A program made the position numbers and the translations under genes. Positions 1 through 7,316 of a stretch of DNA of 64,000 bases are shown in pieces (the first letter of the stretch is position 1; every line of letters starts with the position of its first letter). Source of the stretch: Tellurirhabdus rosea (GTDB taxonomy: Bacteria; Bacteroidota; Bacteroidia; Cytophagales; Spirosomataceae); the NCBI RefSeq assembly GCF_026278345.1, contig NZ_CP111085.1, positions 818,001 through 882,000 of the forward strand, written 5' to 3'. Below the pieces are notes generated by a model. It searched no databases. It was not told where the DNA came from and worked only from the letters and a program-made list of their open reading frames with translations.

Positions 1-712
1 TGCGGGCCTGCGTAATCCGGAATTCGTTCACAAAATCGGTGAACGTGGTCTGGGTCATTTTCTTGAAATAGCGGCAGAACGCCGGAACGGTCATGCTCGC
101 CAGCGAGGCTACATCCCGGATGTCGATGGGTTCGGTGTAATGCTGGTCCACGTAGGCGTAAATGCGGTTGATACGCTCCTGTTCGCGCCCGTTCAGATCG
201 AGGTGAATGCCCTCGGCGTTCAGGACGGTGTACTCCGTGGACGTAGCGAGTTGCTGAAAAATGGCGAGCAGGTTCAGCATGCGCTCAAACGGCGGCTGAC
301 CGACCAGACCCGCTACCTGCGCCCCGACCCGCCGTTTCGTTTCGCCCCCGAACGAAACACCCACTTTCGACCGCTCGAACAACCGGCGGATAGCGGCCAT
401 TTCGGGGCTTTGCAGAAAATCCTTCCCCAGAAAATCCTCCCGGAGCTGCACAACGACCTCTTCAAATTCACCGATCACCCCGTGGCTGTAGTTCAGATGC
501 GGCAGGTTCGGGCCCATAAACACCAGCTCGCCGTCCTCATAGGCCGAAACGTGGTGGCCGATATGCCGCCGTCCGTTCCCTCGCGGGATGTAAACAATTT
601 CATACTCAGGGTGGTAGTGCCAGTACATCCAGCAGGTGTCCGGCGCGGTGCTGTGGATGACCCGGAAGGAACTGCCGAACTCGGGTTCTATTTTTTCAAA
701 CTGAGGTTTCAT
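1..712 (-). CDS. AraC-family transcriptional regulator, 3' end outside window
   Basis: Reading the minus strand from an ATG at 712 gives about 237 residues running off the left edge with no stop. Residues 15-100 look like an AraC-type cupin sensor (HYHPEYEIVYIPRG, then GELVFMGPNLPH). From about residue 185 the AraC HTH begins (INRIYAYVDQHYTEPIDI, then DVASLASMTVPAFCRYFKK), and the second helix-turn-helix starts before the edge. A GGAGG-like ribosome site lies just upstream of the ATG. Such regulators usually sense a sugar or small ligand and act on nearby catabolic genes. It diverges from the MFS gene, so that gene may be a target, but this is inference. The partial 3' end is a window effect, not a mutation. 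Confidence 0.9.
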   Translation of the reverse strand, partial: MKPQFEKIEPEFGSSFRVIHSTAPDTCWMYWHYHPEYEIVYIPRGNGRRHIGHHVSAYEDGELVFMGPNLPHLNYSHGVIGEFEEVVVQLREDFLGKDFLQSPEMAAIRRLFERSKVGVSFGGETKRRVGAQVAGLVGQPPFERMLNLLAIFQQLATSTEYTVLNAEGIHLDLNGREQERINRIYAYVDQHYTEPIDIRDVASLASMTVPAFCRYFKKMTQTTFTDFVNEFRITQAR

Positions 713-965
713 AAAAAGGAGGTTTAATCGCGGTGCTTGTCGCCACCCGACCGGGTTACGGGCGCATCCTTCCGCCGTTGGCTTTGCTGCCCGCTGTTTC
801 TTTCTCCGGACAAAAGGAAAAAGTCCGCCCGATTCTTCGTTTATCCTGCGAGCCCAAACCTGTTTAGTGCCAAATTAACAAAAAATTAACCAGCTTTTCT
901 CTCGAAGAGCAAATACAGCATCAGGACTGGATAATTAAAGCACAGCATTCCGCTCCCGGTTGCCT
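713..965. other. Divergent intergenic region, no gene seen
   Basis: This spacer separates the divergent AraC and MFS genes. I see no ORF, RNA gene or clear operator. A short inverted CGGAC/GTCCG pair flanks an A-rich loop near 817-836, and an AT-rich stretch lies at 870-900. An operator for the AraC regulator could be here but I could not define one. Confidence 0.4.
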
Positions 966-973
966 TATTTTTG
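966..973 (+). promoter_or_regulatory. Bacteroidota -7 promoter box (TATTTTTG) for the MFS gene
   Basis: Matches TAnnTTTG exactly, 34 nt before the ATG at 1008. A good -33 TTG is not evident. An in-frame upstream start at 960 would lie before this box, which argues for the start at 1008. Confidence 0.6.
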
Positions 974-1007
974 TAAGCGTAAGTATAGAATACAACTCTC
1001 TCTCACC

Positions 1008-2201
1008 ATGAATGTATCCCTTGACGGAGCGCCGTTCAGCAAGCGTCGGTTATTCCGGCAAAACCTGACCACGTTTTTCACCAATCCACGGGCCCGGGCG
1101 GTCGGTCTGGTCTTTTCGTCGGACAGCCTCCTGTTTGGAAGCTGGGTGGCCCATATTCCGTTTATCAAAGAAAAACTACAGCTTTCGAACGAGCAGTTGG
1201 GTCTGGCCCTGTTTGCCATGCCGGTCGGACTGATCTTGATGAACCCGCTGACGGGCTGGCTGGTCGGACGGCTGGGGCAGGCCCGCGCCTGCCTGCTGAG
1301 CGCCCTGGTGCTGTGTCTGGCGATTTGCGTCCCCATCAACGCGCCCAACGTTTATGTCATGGCTGCCGGGCTTTTTGTGGTCGGTCTGTCGGGGGCGCTG
1401 CTCAACGTGGCGATGAATACCTGCGCGACGGACGTGGAGAAAGCCGATGGCATTTCGATCATGGCCTCCTGCCACGGCATGTGGAGTCTGGGCGGCATGA
1501 TTGGCTCGGGACTGGCCGGGCTGGCCATTGCCCTCAAAATTTCGCCCTCGGTTCACATGGCCGGGATGGCGCTCGGCGTGCTGGCCCTGACGCTGGCGGT
1601 CCGGCCGGTCATCCGGTCGATTCCTACTATTCCGGCCGAAAGCACGACCTCTTTTGTCCGGCCGAATCTGGCGCTGCTGATCATGATTATCATCGGTCTG
1701 GCCGTTTCTATGGGCGAAGGCGTGGCGCTGGACTGGAGTGCCGTGTACCTCCGGGAAGTCGCCGACGCTTCGCGGCAGGTGGCGGCGCTGGGCTTTGGCT
1801 GTTTCTCGCTGGCCATGACCGCCGGGCGATTTATGGGCGACGCCATCATCCCGCGCTACGGCGGACAGCGGCTGCTGCTCTGGGGCGCGCTGCTGGCAAC
1901 GGCCGGGCTGGTGCTGGCCATTGCGGTGCCCATTCCCGTAGCCGTTCTGCTGGGCTTTCTGTTGCTGGGTGCCGGTAGTTCGCTGGGCGCCCCGATTCTG
2001 TACGCCGCGTCCATGCGGGTGCCGGGGATTCCGGCCGCGGCCGGGCTGGCGACCTTCGCCACGTTCAGCTTCATCGGATTTCTGGCGGGTCCGCCGGTCA
2101 TCGGTTTTGTCGCCGGGCAATGGGGCCTGAGCTGGGGCCTCGGCGTCGTGGCCCTCCTCCTGCTCGCCTCCGCCCTCCTGACGAAAAAAGTAAAGCTGTA
2201 A
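1008..2201 (+). CDS. MFS transporter, YbjJ-like
   Basis: 397 residues with about 12 hydrophobic segments, the usual MFS length. The N-terminal half has SDSLLFGSWVAHIPFIKEKL, followed by a loop-2 type motif (GWLVGRLGQAR) and LLNVAMNTCATDVEK, as in YbjJ/MosC-like permeases of the inner membrane. The substrate cannot be read from sequence; sugars or drugs are both possible. I chose the ATG at 1008 because the promoter-like box at 966-973 lies inside the longer reading frame. The gene diverges from an AraC regulator and is followed directly by AT-rich repeat arms and an IS110 insertion. The insertion lies after the stop, so the gene is intact. Confidence 0.85.
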   Translation: MNVSLDGAPFSKRRLFRQNLTTFFTNPRARAVGLVFSSDSLLFGSWVAHIPFIKEKLQLSNEQLGLALFAMPVGLILMNPLTGWLVGRLGQARACLLSALVLCLAICVPINAPNVYVMAAGLFVVGLSGALLNVAMNTCATDVEKADGISIMASCHGMWSLGGMIGSGLAGLAIALKISPSVHMAGMALGVLALTLAVRPVIRSIPTIPAESTTSFVRPNLALLIMIIIGLAVSMGEGVALDWSAVYLREVADASRQVAALGFGCFSLAMTAGRFMGDAIIPRYGGQRLLLWGALLATAGLVLAIAVPIPVAVLLGFLLLGAGSSLGAPILYAASMRVPGIPAAAGLATFATFSFIGFLAGPPVIGFVAGQWGLSWGLGVVALLLLASALLTKKVKL

Positions 2202-2202
2202 T

Positions 2203-2243
2203 GGTTTATAGTTTAGGGTTTATAGTTTATAGCGGTCCGCCGC
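2203..2243. repeat. Left half of intergenic palindromic repeat, split by IS110
   Basis: AT-rich arm with TTTATAGTTTAGGG-type microrepeats leading into GCGGTCCGCCGC (2232-2243). The sequence continues on the other side of the IS at 3684-3721. Joining the two with one CCGCCGC copy restores GCGGTCCGCCGCGGTTCATT, which is found intact at 60264-60283. This half is therefore part of a pre-existing hairpin element used as the insertion target. Confidence 0.7.
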
Positions 2244-2295
2244 TCATATCTTTGGTTTTCTTTGATATAGTTGGAAAGAGTGCAATTTTGGGTTA

Positions 2296-2470
2296 GTCCC
2301 TGACAGGGGTGGGCAGCAGCCCGGGTTCCGCCGCTAACACGTCTATGATGACGATGTTGTACCGCTGGTCTATCTGTCCACCCTGCTTTTTCTCAGTAAC
2401 TTCAACAGTACCTATGGATACGGTTCTGTACTGTAATCCTGCATACATGTGCAAAAGACGAGAAAAGCGG
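2296..2470 (+). ncRNA. Putative IS110 bridge RNA (target loop and candidate donor loop)
   Basis: Two hairpins with internal loops can be drawn by eye. Target-loop candidate: a 10-bp lower stem (2307-2316 with 2374-2383, one G-U), an upper stem (2336-2343 with 2350-2358, one bulged A), and open strands between. The left strand holds TCCGCCGC (2327-2334), identical to the left target plus core at 2236-2243. The right strand holds ACCGC (2361-2365), complementary to core plus right target GCGGT at 3689-3693. Donor-loop candidate: outer stem 2385-2394 with 2460-2468 (one bulge) and upper stem 2405-2411 with 2428-2434. Here 2445-2452 pairs 6 of 8 with core plus the IS left end, but I found no convincing left-donor guide. 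IS110-group elements are known to encode such RNA upstream of the transposase. Ends are approximate. Confidence 0.65.
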
Positions 2471-2497
2471 TCAGTTCACTTCTAACCCTTATCCACT

Positions 2498-3616
2498 ATG
2501 AAAGCGACAGCTACCTTCCTACGTTACGGGGTGGGCTTTGACATTGGCAAAGACACCATTCACGTTTGTGTTTCCGTTATGGACACCACCGGAAAAGTGA
2601 CGGTCAAAGGAACCACTAAACTAGTTAACAAGGCGGCCGCTTTCTCAGGACTAATGACCTGGCTAGGAAAGCACTGTAAGCAGACAGACCTACCGGTTCG
2701 CTATGTCATGGAAGCCACAGGCGTTTATCATGAGACCCTGGCCTGGTATCTGTTTACCAAAGACCAATCGGTCAGTGTGGTCCTGCCAAACAAAGCAAAG
2801 CACTACCTCAAAAGCCTGGGTCTCAAGTCTAAGAATGACCGCATTGATGCACAAGGGCTGGCTCGTATGACGCTTGAACAGCAACTGCCGCTTTGGCAAC
2901 CACTCTCGAAGAACATATACAGTCTGCGGATGCTAACTCGTCAACACCAAAGGTTACAGGAACTGAAGACCCAAAGCCAGAATCAAAAGCACTCTATTGA
3001 GTACAGCCAGTTCAGCGATGGGTTCATCCTCAAACAGCTTGACAACCTCATTACTCTCTATGACAGGCAGTTGACCGAAATCAGTCAGGCCATTAATGAT
3101 CTGCTGGACGATGATCAACCTTTACGGGAAGGCATTGATCGGCTGAGTGCCATCAAGGGGCTGGGCCGACTGTCGGCCGCTACACTAGTGGCAGAGACAA
3201 ATGGCTTCACGGGCTTTGAGAACGTACGGCAACTAGTGAGCTTTGCTGGCTATGACGTAGTGGAAAACCAATCGGGCAAACATATCGGTAAGACGCGCAT
3301 CTCAAAAAAGGGGAACAGTCGCATTCGTCGTATCTTGCATCTACCCGCTCTCAATGCGGTGCGTTTTGGTGAACCTGGCTGTGCCGCCCTTTATGAGCGG
3401 GTCTATAGCCGATCACGCATCAAAATGAAAGCGTATGTAGCCGTCCAGAAAAAGCTGCTTACTCTATGTTATGCTCTCTGGCGCAACGGGTCTGAGTACG
3501 AGCCTAGTTACTCTCCAACTACGACAAAGAACGTATCGGACCAGGCTAAAAAAATAGTCCCGACTAGCGGGACTACACAGGATCAAGAGGCCGAAGCCAT
3601 CTTGTCCCACAGGTAA
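2498..3616 (+). CDS. IS110-family DEDD transposase/recombinase
   Basis: 372 residues. The N-terminal RuvC-like DEDD domain has D15 (GVGFDIGKD), E72 (VMEATGVYHE), D114 and D117 (KNDRIDAQG). A central helical linker follows at about 140-210. The C-terminal Transposase_20 domain starts at LSAIKGLGRLSAATLVAE and includes LVSFAGYDVVENQSGKHIGK and GNSRIRRIL; S259 in the QSG motif is the likely catalytic serine. The protein catalyses RNA-guided recombination of the element between sites with matching core dinucleotides. All expected acidic residues are present and the frame is open, so it looks functional. The only other feature in the element is the noncoding left end, where the bridge RNA is predicted. 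Confidence 0.93.
   Translation: MKATATFLRYGVGFDIGKDTIHVCVSVMDTTGKVTVKGTTKLVNKAAAFSGLMTWLGKHCKQTDLPVRYVMEATGVYHETLAWYLFTKDQSVSVVLPNKAKHYLKSLGLKSKNDRIDAQGLARMTLEQQLPLWQPLSKNIYSLRMLTRQHQRLQELKTQSQNQKHSIEYSQFSDGFILKQLDNLITLYDRQLTEISQAINDLLDDDQPLREGIDRLSAIKGLGRLSAATLVAETNGFTGFENVRQLVSFAGYDVVENQSGKHIGKTRISKKGNSRIRRILHLPALNAVRFGEPGCAALYERVYSRSRIKMKAYVAVQKKLLTLCYALWRNGSEYEPSYSPTTTKNVSDQAKKIVPTSGTTQDQEAEAILSHR
3548..3575 (-). terminator. Minus-strand intrinsic terminator inside the transposase gene
   Basis: A perfect 8-bp stem (TAGTCCCG at 3555-3562, CGGGACTA at 3568-3575) with a 5-nt loop is followed on the minus strand by seven T (3548-3554). It would stop transcripts entering the IS from the right. 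It lies within the last 25 codons of the transposase. Confidence 0.6.
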
Positions 3617-3683
3617 TTCAAAGATATTGAAAAAATACTAACTCAAAACTTGCAAAGCACGACAGTACCAGCGGTTGCTCCGC

Positions 3684-3721
3684 CCGCCGCGGTTCATTAT
3701 TCATTTTTCATTATTCATTTC
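3684..3721. repeat. Right half of intergenic palindromic repeat, split by IS110
   Basis: CCGCCGCGGTTC followed by ATTATTCATTTTTCATTATTC-type microrepeats. It resumes the hairpin element interrupted at 2243. The same GGTTCATT edge follows the intact palindrome at 60258-60281. Confidence 0.7.
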
Positions 3722-3723
3722 CA

Positions 3724-4428
3724 ATGAAAGCTGCCATTTTTGATATGGACGGGGTGATTGCCGACACGAATCCGCATCACCTGATTACGTGGGGGGAATA
3801 CGCCCGCCGCTATTTTAACCACGAACTGACCGAGGAAGAGTTTGCCCGGCATGTCTCCGGCCGCACCAATGCCGCCATTGTGGAGTACCTGCTGAAGGGC
3901 GAGACCCTGCCCGTGGAGGAGGTCATCCGCATGGGCGACGCCAAGGAAGCTCTTTTCCGGGAAGTCTACGCCCCGCATGCCGCGCCGGTGCCGGGCCTGA
4001 TTCCGTTTTTGAAGGAATTGAAAGCCGCCGGAATCAAAACCGCCGTGGCGACCTCTGCGCCGCCCGAAAACCTGACGTTCATGGTCGAGGCGCTGGGTCT
4101 GGAGCCGTATTTTGATCTGCTGCTGGACGTTTCGCGGGTGACGCATCCGAAGCCCCATCCCGAAATCTACCTGCTGGCGATGGCCGGGCTGGGTGTCGAG
4201 CCTTCCGAGGCCGTCGTGTTCGAGGATTCGATTCCGGGGATTCAGGCGGGACTGGCTTCCGGGGCGAAAGTCGTCGGGCTGGCCACTACCCACCAGCCGG
4301 AAGAACTGACCAACGTAAGCCTGGTCGTGCGCGACTTTACGGAACTGCGTCTGGAACAGTTGATGGACATGCCGGTCTCCGAACGTTCCTACGGCCGGAC
4401 GGGAAGCGCAGATTTCACGGAAAAATAA
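3724..4428 (+). CDS. HAD-superfamily hydrolase, beta-phosphoglucomutase/phosphatase-like
   Basis: 234 residues. Motif I is FDMDGVIADT (D7 nucleophile, D9 acid/base), followed by a helical cap. Motif II is VATSA (about residue 118), motif III the Lys in HPKPHPEIY, and motif IV VFEDSIPGIQAG. This is the subfamily I layout of phosphoglucomutase- and phosphatase-type HAD enzymes acting on small phosphorylated sugars in the cytoplasm. Without a specific substrate motif I cannot choose between beta-phosphoglucomutase and a sugar phosphatase. The ATG lies 3 nt after the palindromic repeat right arm that follows the IS110, so the IS or the repeat may affect its expression. No TAnnTTTG box is visible ahead of it. 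Confidence 0.88.
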   Translation: MKAAIFDMDGVIADTNPHHLITWGEYARRYFNHELTEEEFARHVSGRTNAAIVEYLLKGETLPVEEVIRMGDAKEALFREVYAPHAAPVPGLIPFLKELKAAGIKTAVATSAPPENLTFMVEALGLEPYFDLLLDVSRVTHPKPHPEIYLLAMAGLGVEPSEAVVFEDSIPGIQAGLASGAKVVGLATTHQPEELTNVSLVVRDFTELRLEQLMDMPVSERSYGRTGSADFTEK

Positions 4429-4473
4429 TCGAGCTCAGGCCGCCCTACCTGGGTTTTCAGCGCGGAGTTGGCT

Positions 4474-4481
4474 TATTTTTG
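4474..4481 (+). promoter_or_regulatory. -7 promoter box (TATTTTTG) for the PhoD-like gene
   Basis: Exact TAnnTTTG match 19 nt before the ATG at 4501. It lies inside a longer in-frame ORF starting at 4468, which supports the shorter protein with a lipoprotein signal. Confidence 0.6.
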
Positions 4482-4500
4482 CCCCACCAAATTGATCATC

Positions 4501-5517
4501 ATGAACAGATTCATTGCCGTTGGCTTGCTGGGCTGTACCCTGCTCTCCGCTTGTCAGTCCTCCCGAAACACCGCTCAATCTACTCAAAAGCCCGTCACCA
4601 CCCTTGCCTTTGGTTCGTGCAGCGACCAGAAACGGCCGCAACCGCTTTGGGATGACATCGTTGCCCAAAAACCGGACGTCTGGGTCTGGCTCGGGGACAA
4701 CATTTACGGGGATTCGGAAAATATGGACACGTTGAAGGCGAAATACAACCGCCAGAAGTCCAATCCGGTCTACCAGCAACTGCGGCAATCGACGTCCATC
4801 ATTGGGGTTTGGGACGACCACGACTACGGCGTCAACGATGGCGGCAAGGAATACCCGCGCCGGAAAGAAAGCCAGCAGCTGATGCTCGATTTTCTGGACG
4901 TTCCCGCCAGCAGCCCGCTTCGTCGGCAGGAAGGCGGCTACTCCGCGCACGTTTACGGTCCGAAAGGGCAGCGGGTGAAGGTGATCCTGCTGGACGCCCG
5001 CTACTTCCGCGATCCGCTGAAAAAAGATGGCCGGGCCAACGTGCCGGACCCCACGGGCGACATGCTGGGCGAAGCGCAGTGGCAATGGCTGGAGCGCGAA
5101 CTGACGGGCTCGGATGCCGACGTGCACATCATCGGCAGCGGCGTTCAGGTGTTGCCGGAAGAACATCCGTACGAGAAATGGGCCAACTTCCCAACCTCCC
5201 GCCAGCGATTGCTGGACCTTTTGGCCAAAACCAAGCCCAAAGGAGCCCTATTCATCAGCGGCGACCGGCACATGGCGGAGGTGTCGAAGGTAAGTATTCC
5301 GGGGCTGGGTTATGACGTTTTCGACATCACCAGCAGCGGCCTGACGCACGTTTCGAAGCCGCACGAGGAACCCAACCGGCACCGGGTCGGCGCCATGATC
5401 ACCCAGCTCAATTATGGGCTCATCACGATCAACTGGGGCCAGAAACCGCTGACGGCTACGGTTCGCATCAACGGCGACGAGCGAGCCACTCACCTGGTGC
5501 AGGAAATCCGGTTTTGA
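4501..5517 (+). CDS. PhoD-like metallophosphatase lipoprotein
   Basis: 338 residues. The N-terminus is a lipoprotein signal with lipobox LLSAC (Cys16). The body starts with LAFGSCSDQKRPQPLW, then VWLGDNIYGD, WDDHDYGVNDGG, LLDARYFRD and FISGDRHMAE, the metal-binding motifs of alkaline phosphatase D/PhoD-like phosphodiesterases. Such proteins release phosphate from phosphodiesters or related substrates outside the inner membrane. The start at 4501 is chosen because it gives a clean signal peptide and lies downstream of the promoter box at 4474. The specific substrate is unknown. It stands alone between the HAD gene and a hypothetical secreted protein. Confidence 0.88.
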   Translation: MNRFIAVGLLGCTLLSACQSSRNTAQSTQKPVTTLAFGSCSDQKRPQPLWDDIVAQKPDVWVWLGDNIYGDSENMDTLKAKYNRQKSNPVYQQLRQSTSIIGVWDDHDYGVNDGGKEYPRRKESQQLMLDFLDVPASSPLRRQEGGYSAHVYGPKGQRVKVILLDARYFRDPLKKDGRANVPDPTGDMLGEAQWQWLERELTGSDADVHIIGSGVQVLPEEHPYEKWANFPTSRQRLLDLLAKTKPKGALFISGDRHMAEVSKVSIPGLGYDVFDITSSGLTHVSKPHEEPNRHRVGAMITQLNYGLITINWGQKPLTATVRINGDERATHLVQEIRF

Positions 5518-5572
5518 CCCGGCGGCGCCATTTAATTAGGAAATTTTAACAAAAAAGTAAGGCAGCGGTCGT

Positions 5573-5580
5573 TAATTTTG
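5573..5580 (+). promoter_or_regulatory. -7 promoter box (TAATTTTG)
   Basis: Exact TAnnTTTG match 24 nt before the ATG at 5605. It overlaps a TTG codon that would give a longer frame, so the ATG is the better start. Confidence 0.55.
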
Positions 5581-5604
5581 CAGCTTACCCTCAACCCAAA
5601 AGGG

Positions 5605-6345
5605 ATGTTGCCACAAAAACCACTGATTCGTCTGTTCCTGTTTATCCTGCTGCTGGCTTCTGCCGGAACGCTGCAGGCCCAGAGCACGCAGAAATACGTG
5701 CTGGGTCGCCTGCTGGATCAGGACACCAAAAAAGGCGTCAACCGGGCGGTGGTCCTCAACAAACGCACGGGCCAGAAAGCCCGGACCAACGAAGCCGGTC
5801 GGTTCGTGGTGCTGGCCCTGCCCGGTGATTCGCTGATTGCCACCAGCCAGACGCACGCCCGGTCGGGCATTCGCTGGAACGGTGTTCAGGAAGAGCAGGT
5901 CATGTATTCAAAACGCGAACTGTCTGATGAAAAGGTCGTTCAGCTCAATGAAGTAACCGTCATCGGCAAGCATGAAGAAGAGCTGCGCCGGGAGTTGCAG
6001 CGGGCGCTGGCCGAGCCGGAGCTGCGCGAAAAGCTGACCGGCGATCAGGTCCTTTCGCTGGCGCAGTCGCCCGTGACGCTGCTTTACGAGGCGTTCAGCA
6101 AAAAGGCCAAAGCCGACCGGAAAGCGGCCGTTCTCTGGCAGAAATACCGCTGGAAACAACTCGCCGAATACCGCTTCCGGCTGGTCGCGGGCAACGCCAC
6201 GGACCTGAGCGGCGACAAACTCGACCAGTTTATGGACTACTGTAAGCTGGAAGACGACTTCATCCTCAGCGCCTCGGACTACGACCTGACGTATACCATC
6301 TTACAGAAACACAAGAAGTTTCAGAATGCCTTAGGCATGCATTGA
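5605..6345 (+). CDS. Secreted carboxypeptidase-regulatory-like domain protein
   Basis: 246 residues with a signal peptide (LIRLFLFILLLASAG, then LQAQ cleavage region). Residues about 30-110 resemble the beta-sandwich found in Bacteroidota outer-membrane receptors (YVLGRLLDQDTKKGVNRAVV, NEAGRFVVLALPGDSL, VQLNEVTVIGK). The C-terminal half is charged and helical with no recognised catalytic motif. It probably resides in the periplasm or at the outer membrane. No barrel domain follows, so this is not a TonB receptor. It ends 3 nt before a strong terminator, so it is a single-gene unit. The function is unknown. Confidence 0.75.
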   Translation: MLPQKPLIRLFLFILLLASAGTLQAQSTQKYVLGRLLDQDTKKGVNRAVVLNKRTGQKARTNEAGRFVVLALPGDSLIATSQTHARSGIRWNGVQEEQVMYSKRELSDEKVVQLNEVTVIGKHEEELRRELQRALAEPELREKLTGDQVLSLAQSPVTLLYEAFSKKAKADRKAAVLWQKYRWKQLAEYRFRLVAGNATDLSGDKLDQFMDYCKLEDDFILSASDYDLTYTILQKHKKFQNALGMH

Positions 6346-6347
6346 GG

Positions 6348-6378
6348 ACACCGGAGCGGCGCTCCGGTGTTTTTTTTG
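6348..6378 (+). terminator. Strong intrinsic terminator
   Basis: Perfect 10-bp stem ACACCGGAGC/GCTCCGGTGT with a 3-nt loop, followed by a run of T. It closes the gene ending at 6345. Confidence 0.9.
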
Positions 6379-6411
6379 ATAGTAACAAAGCAGCGTCCGC
6401 GTCTGGACTTC

Positions 6412-6921
6412 CTAACCGGGCAACGGTGCGCTGCTCTGTTTTACATGGACCGTGTCGCCGACCTGAATCCGGCCGCCCTGCACCACCCGGGCCGTCATGC
6501 CGCCGTGGCTACGCACGGCATTGTAACCGCCGGGACCGAGCGTTTCCTCCATCCGGGAACAGGGATGGCACTGTCCGGTAATTTGCAGGACCACTTCCCC
6601 GACCTGAATCTGTTTGTCCTTTAGCGCCAGCAGGTTCAGGCCCGAAATGACCAGATTTCGCCGCAGCAGGGCGGGGTCGAGCTGTTCACGCCCGACAAAC
6701 GACGCAATGGCCGGCAGGTGTTCTGCCTGGATGAGCGTGACGTGCCGGTTGCCGCTCCGCCCCGAATAATGATCGCCCTGAATGCCTTCCGTTTCGCTCA
6801 GGATCGCTTCACTGACAACGTCAACGGCCTCCCGCCGAACGGGCCGAATGCCGATCCAGTCCAGCCGACCGGGGCGGGGGAAGACCTCAAAAAGGTCTTT
6901 TATTGTTTCAGCCATAGTCAC
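6412..6921 (-). CDS. MOSC-domain protein
   Basis: 169 residues from a GTG at 6921 (167 from the ATG at 6915). The MOSC fold carries the conserved Cys region GQCHPCSRME (C118, C121) and GIQGDHYSGRSGNRHVTLIQ, as in stand-alone YiiM/YuaD-like proteins. MOSC domains bind molybdenum cofactor or transfer sulfur through a conserved Cys. The gene starts within the stop codon of the upstream VapC gene (GTGA overlap), so translation is probably coupled and the three genes likely form one transcript. No other molybdenum gene is in the window, so the substrate is open. Confidence 0.88.
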   Translation of the reverse strand: MTMAETIKDLFEVFPRPGRLDWIGIRPVRREAVDVVSEAILSETEGIQGDHYSGRSGNRHVTLIQAEHLPAIASFVGREQLDPALLRRNLVISGLNLLALKDKQIQVGEVVLQITGQCHPCSRMEETLGPGGYNAVRSHGGMTARVVQGGRIQVGDTVHVKQSSAPLPG

Positions 6922-7316
6922 CAGTTTTCTACGACCAGCCCGTCAATTTTGTCAAAATGCCTGTCCCGGGTTGCCAGCGTGAGGTTATTTTGCAAAGCGA
7001 TAGCCGCAATCCAGACGTCATTTTCAGGAATGGGAGTGCCGTTGCGCTTTAAATGCTGTTTCAATCGCCCGTATACGGCTGCTGTTCCGTCATTAATCGG
7101 AATCGAATCAATCAGTTCTTTCACCTGCTCAACTCGCTCCAAATTGGCTTCAACTTTTGTTGAATTGTAGGCGCCGTAGAGTAGTTCGCCGATAATTATT
7201 GAACAGACCTTCAGTTCAATTGGTGATACGACCCGCTCCACAATACTGCTCTCACCTTTCAGGAACGCTACAATTATATTGGTATCCAGAAGGTAATTAC
7301 CAGTCATTTCTGTCAA
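6918..7316 (-). CDS. vapC: VapC-type PIN-domain toxin
   Basis: 132 residues from the ATG at 7316; a second ATG at 7307 is equally plausible. PIN-domain acidic residues are visible: D11 (LLDTN), E44 (IIGELLYG), D100 (PENDVWIAAIA) and D118 (TRDRHFD). VapC toxins are Mg-dependent RNases that cut tRNA or rRNA when not bound by antitoxin. The start overlaps the 3' end of the small upstream gene by 11-20 nt, typical of a VapBC pair, and its stop overlaps the MOSC start. The full acidic quartet suggests an active enzyme. Confidence 0.93.
   Translation of the reverse strand: MTEMTGNYLLDTNIIVAFLKGESSIVERVVSPIELKVCSIIIGELLYGAYNSTKVEANLERVEQVKELIDSIPINDGTAAVYGRLKQHLKRNGTPIPENDVWIAAIALQNNLTLATRDRHFDKIDGLVVENW

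Larger units (their letters stand above)
2244..3690 (+). mobile_element. IS110-family insertion sequence, about 1447 bp
   Basis: The element contains one DEDD transposase (2498-3616), about 254 bp of noncoding left end and about 70 bp of right end, with no terminal inverted repeats, as is usual for IS110. Both junctions share CCGCCGC (2237-2243 and 3684-3690), so the exact edge is ambiguous within 7 bp. I place the crossover at a GC dinucleotide (2242-2243 / 3689-3690) because that fits the guide segments of the putative bridge RNA. Removing the element restores a palindrome that occurs elsewhere in the window. The coding part looks less GC-rich than the neighbours, which suits a recent arrival. 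The transposase frame is open, so the element may be active. Confidence 0.85.

Noticed and set aside
2237-2243. CCGCCGC at both IS junctions as a 7-bp target-site duplication
   Set aside because: IS110 elements normally do not duplicate their target; the shared bases are explained by overlap of donor, core and target.
2395-2404. Left-donor guide in the second loop of the putative bridge RNA
   Set aside because: The loop strand AGTAACTTCA does not match the IS right end adjoining the core, so the donor half of the model is left open.
2231-3675. Alternative IS110 ends at a shared AGCGGT (2231-2236 and 3670-3675)
   Set aside because: With these ends the restored empty site does not match any palindrome in the window, and neither guide segment of the predicted RNA fits it. 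The CCGCCGC junction is better.
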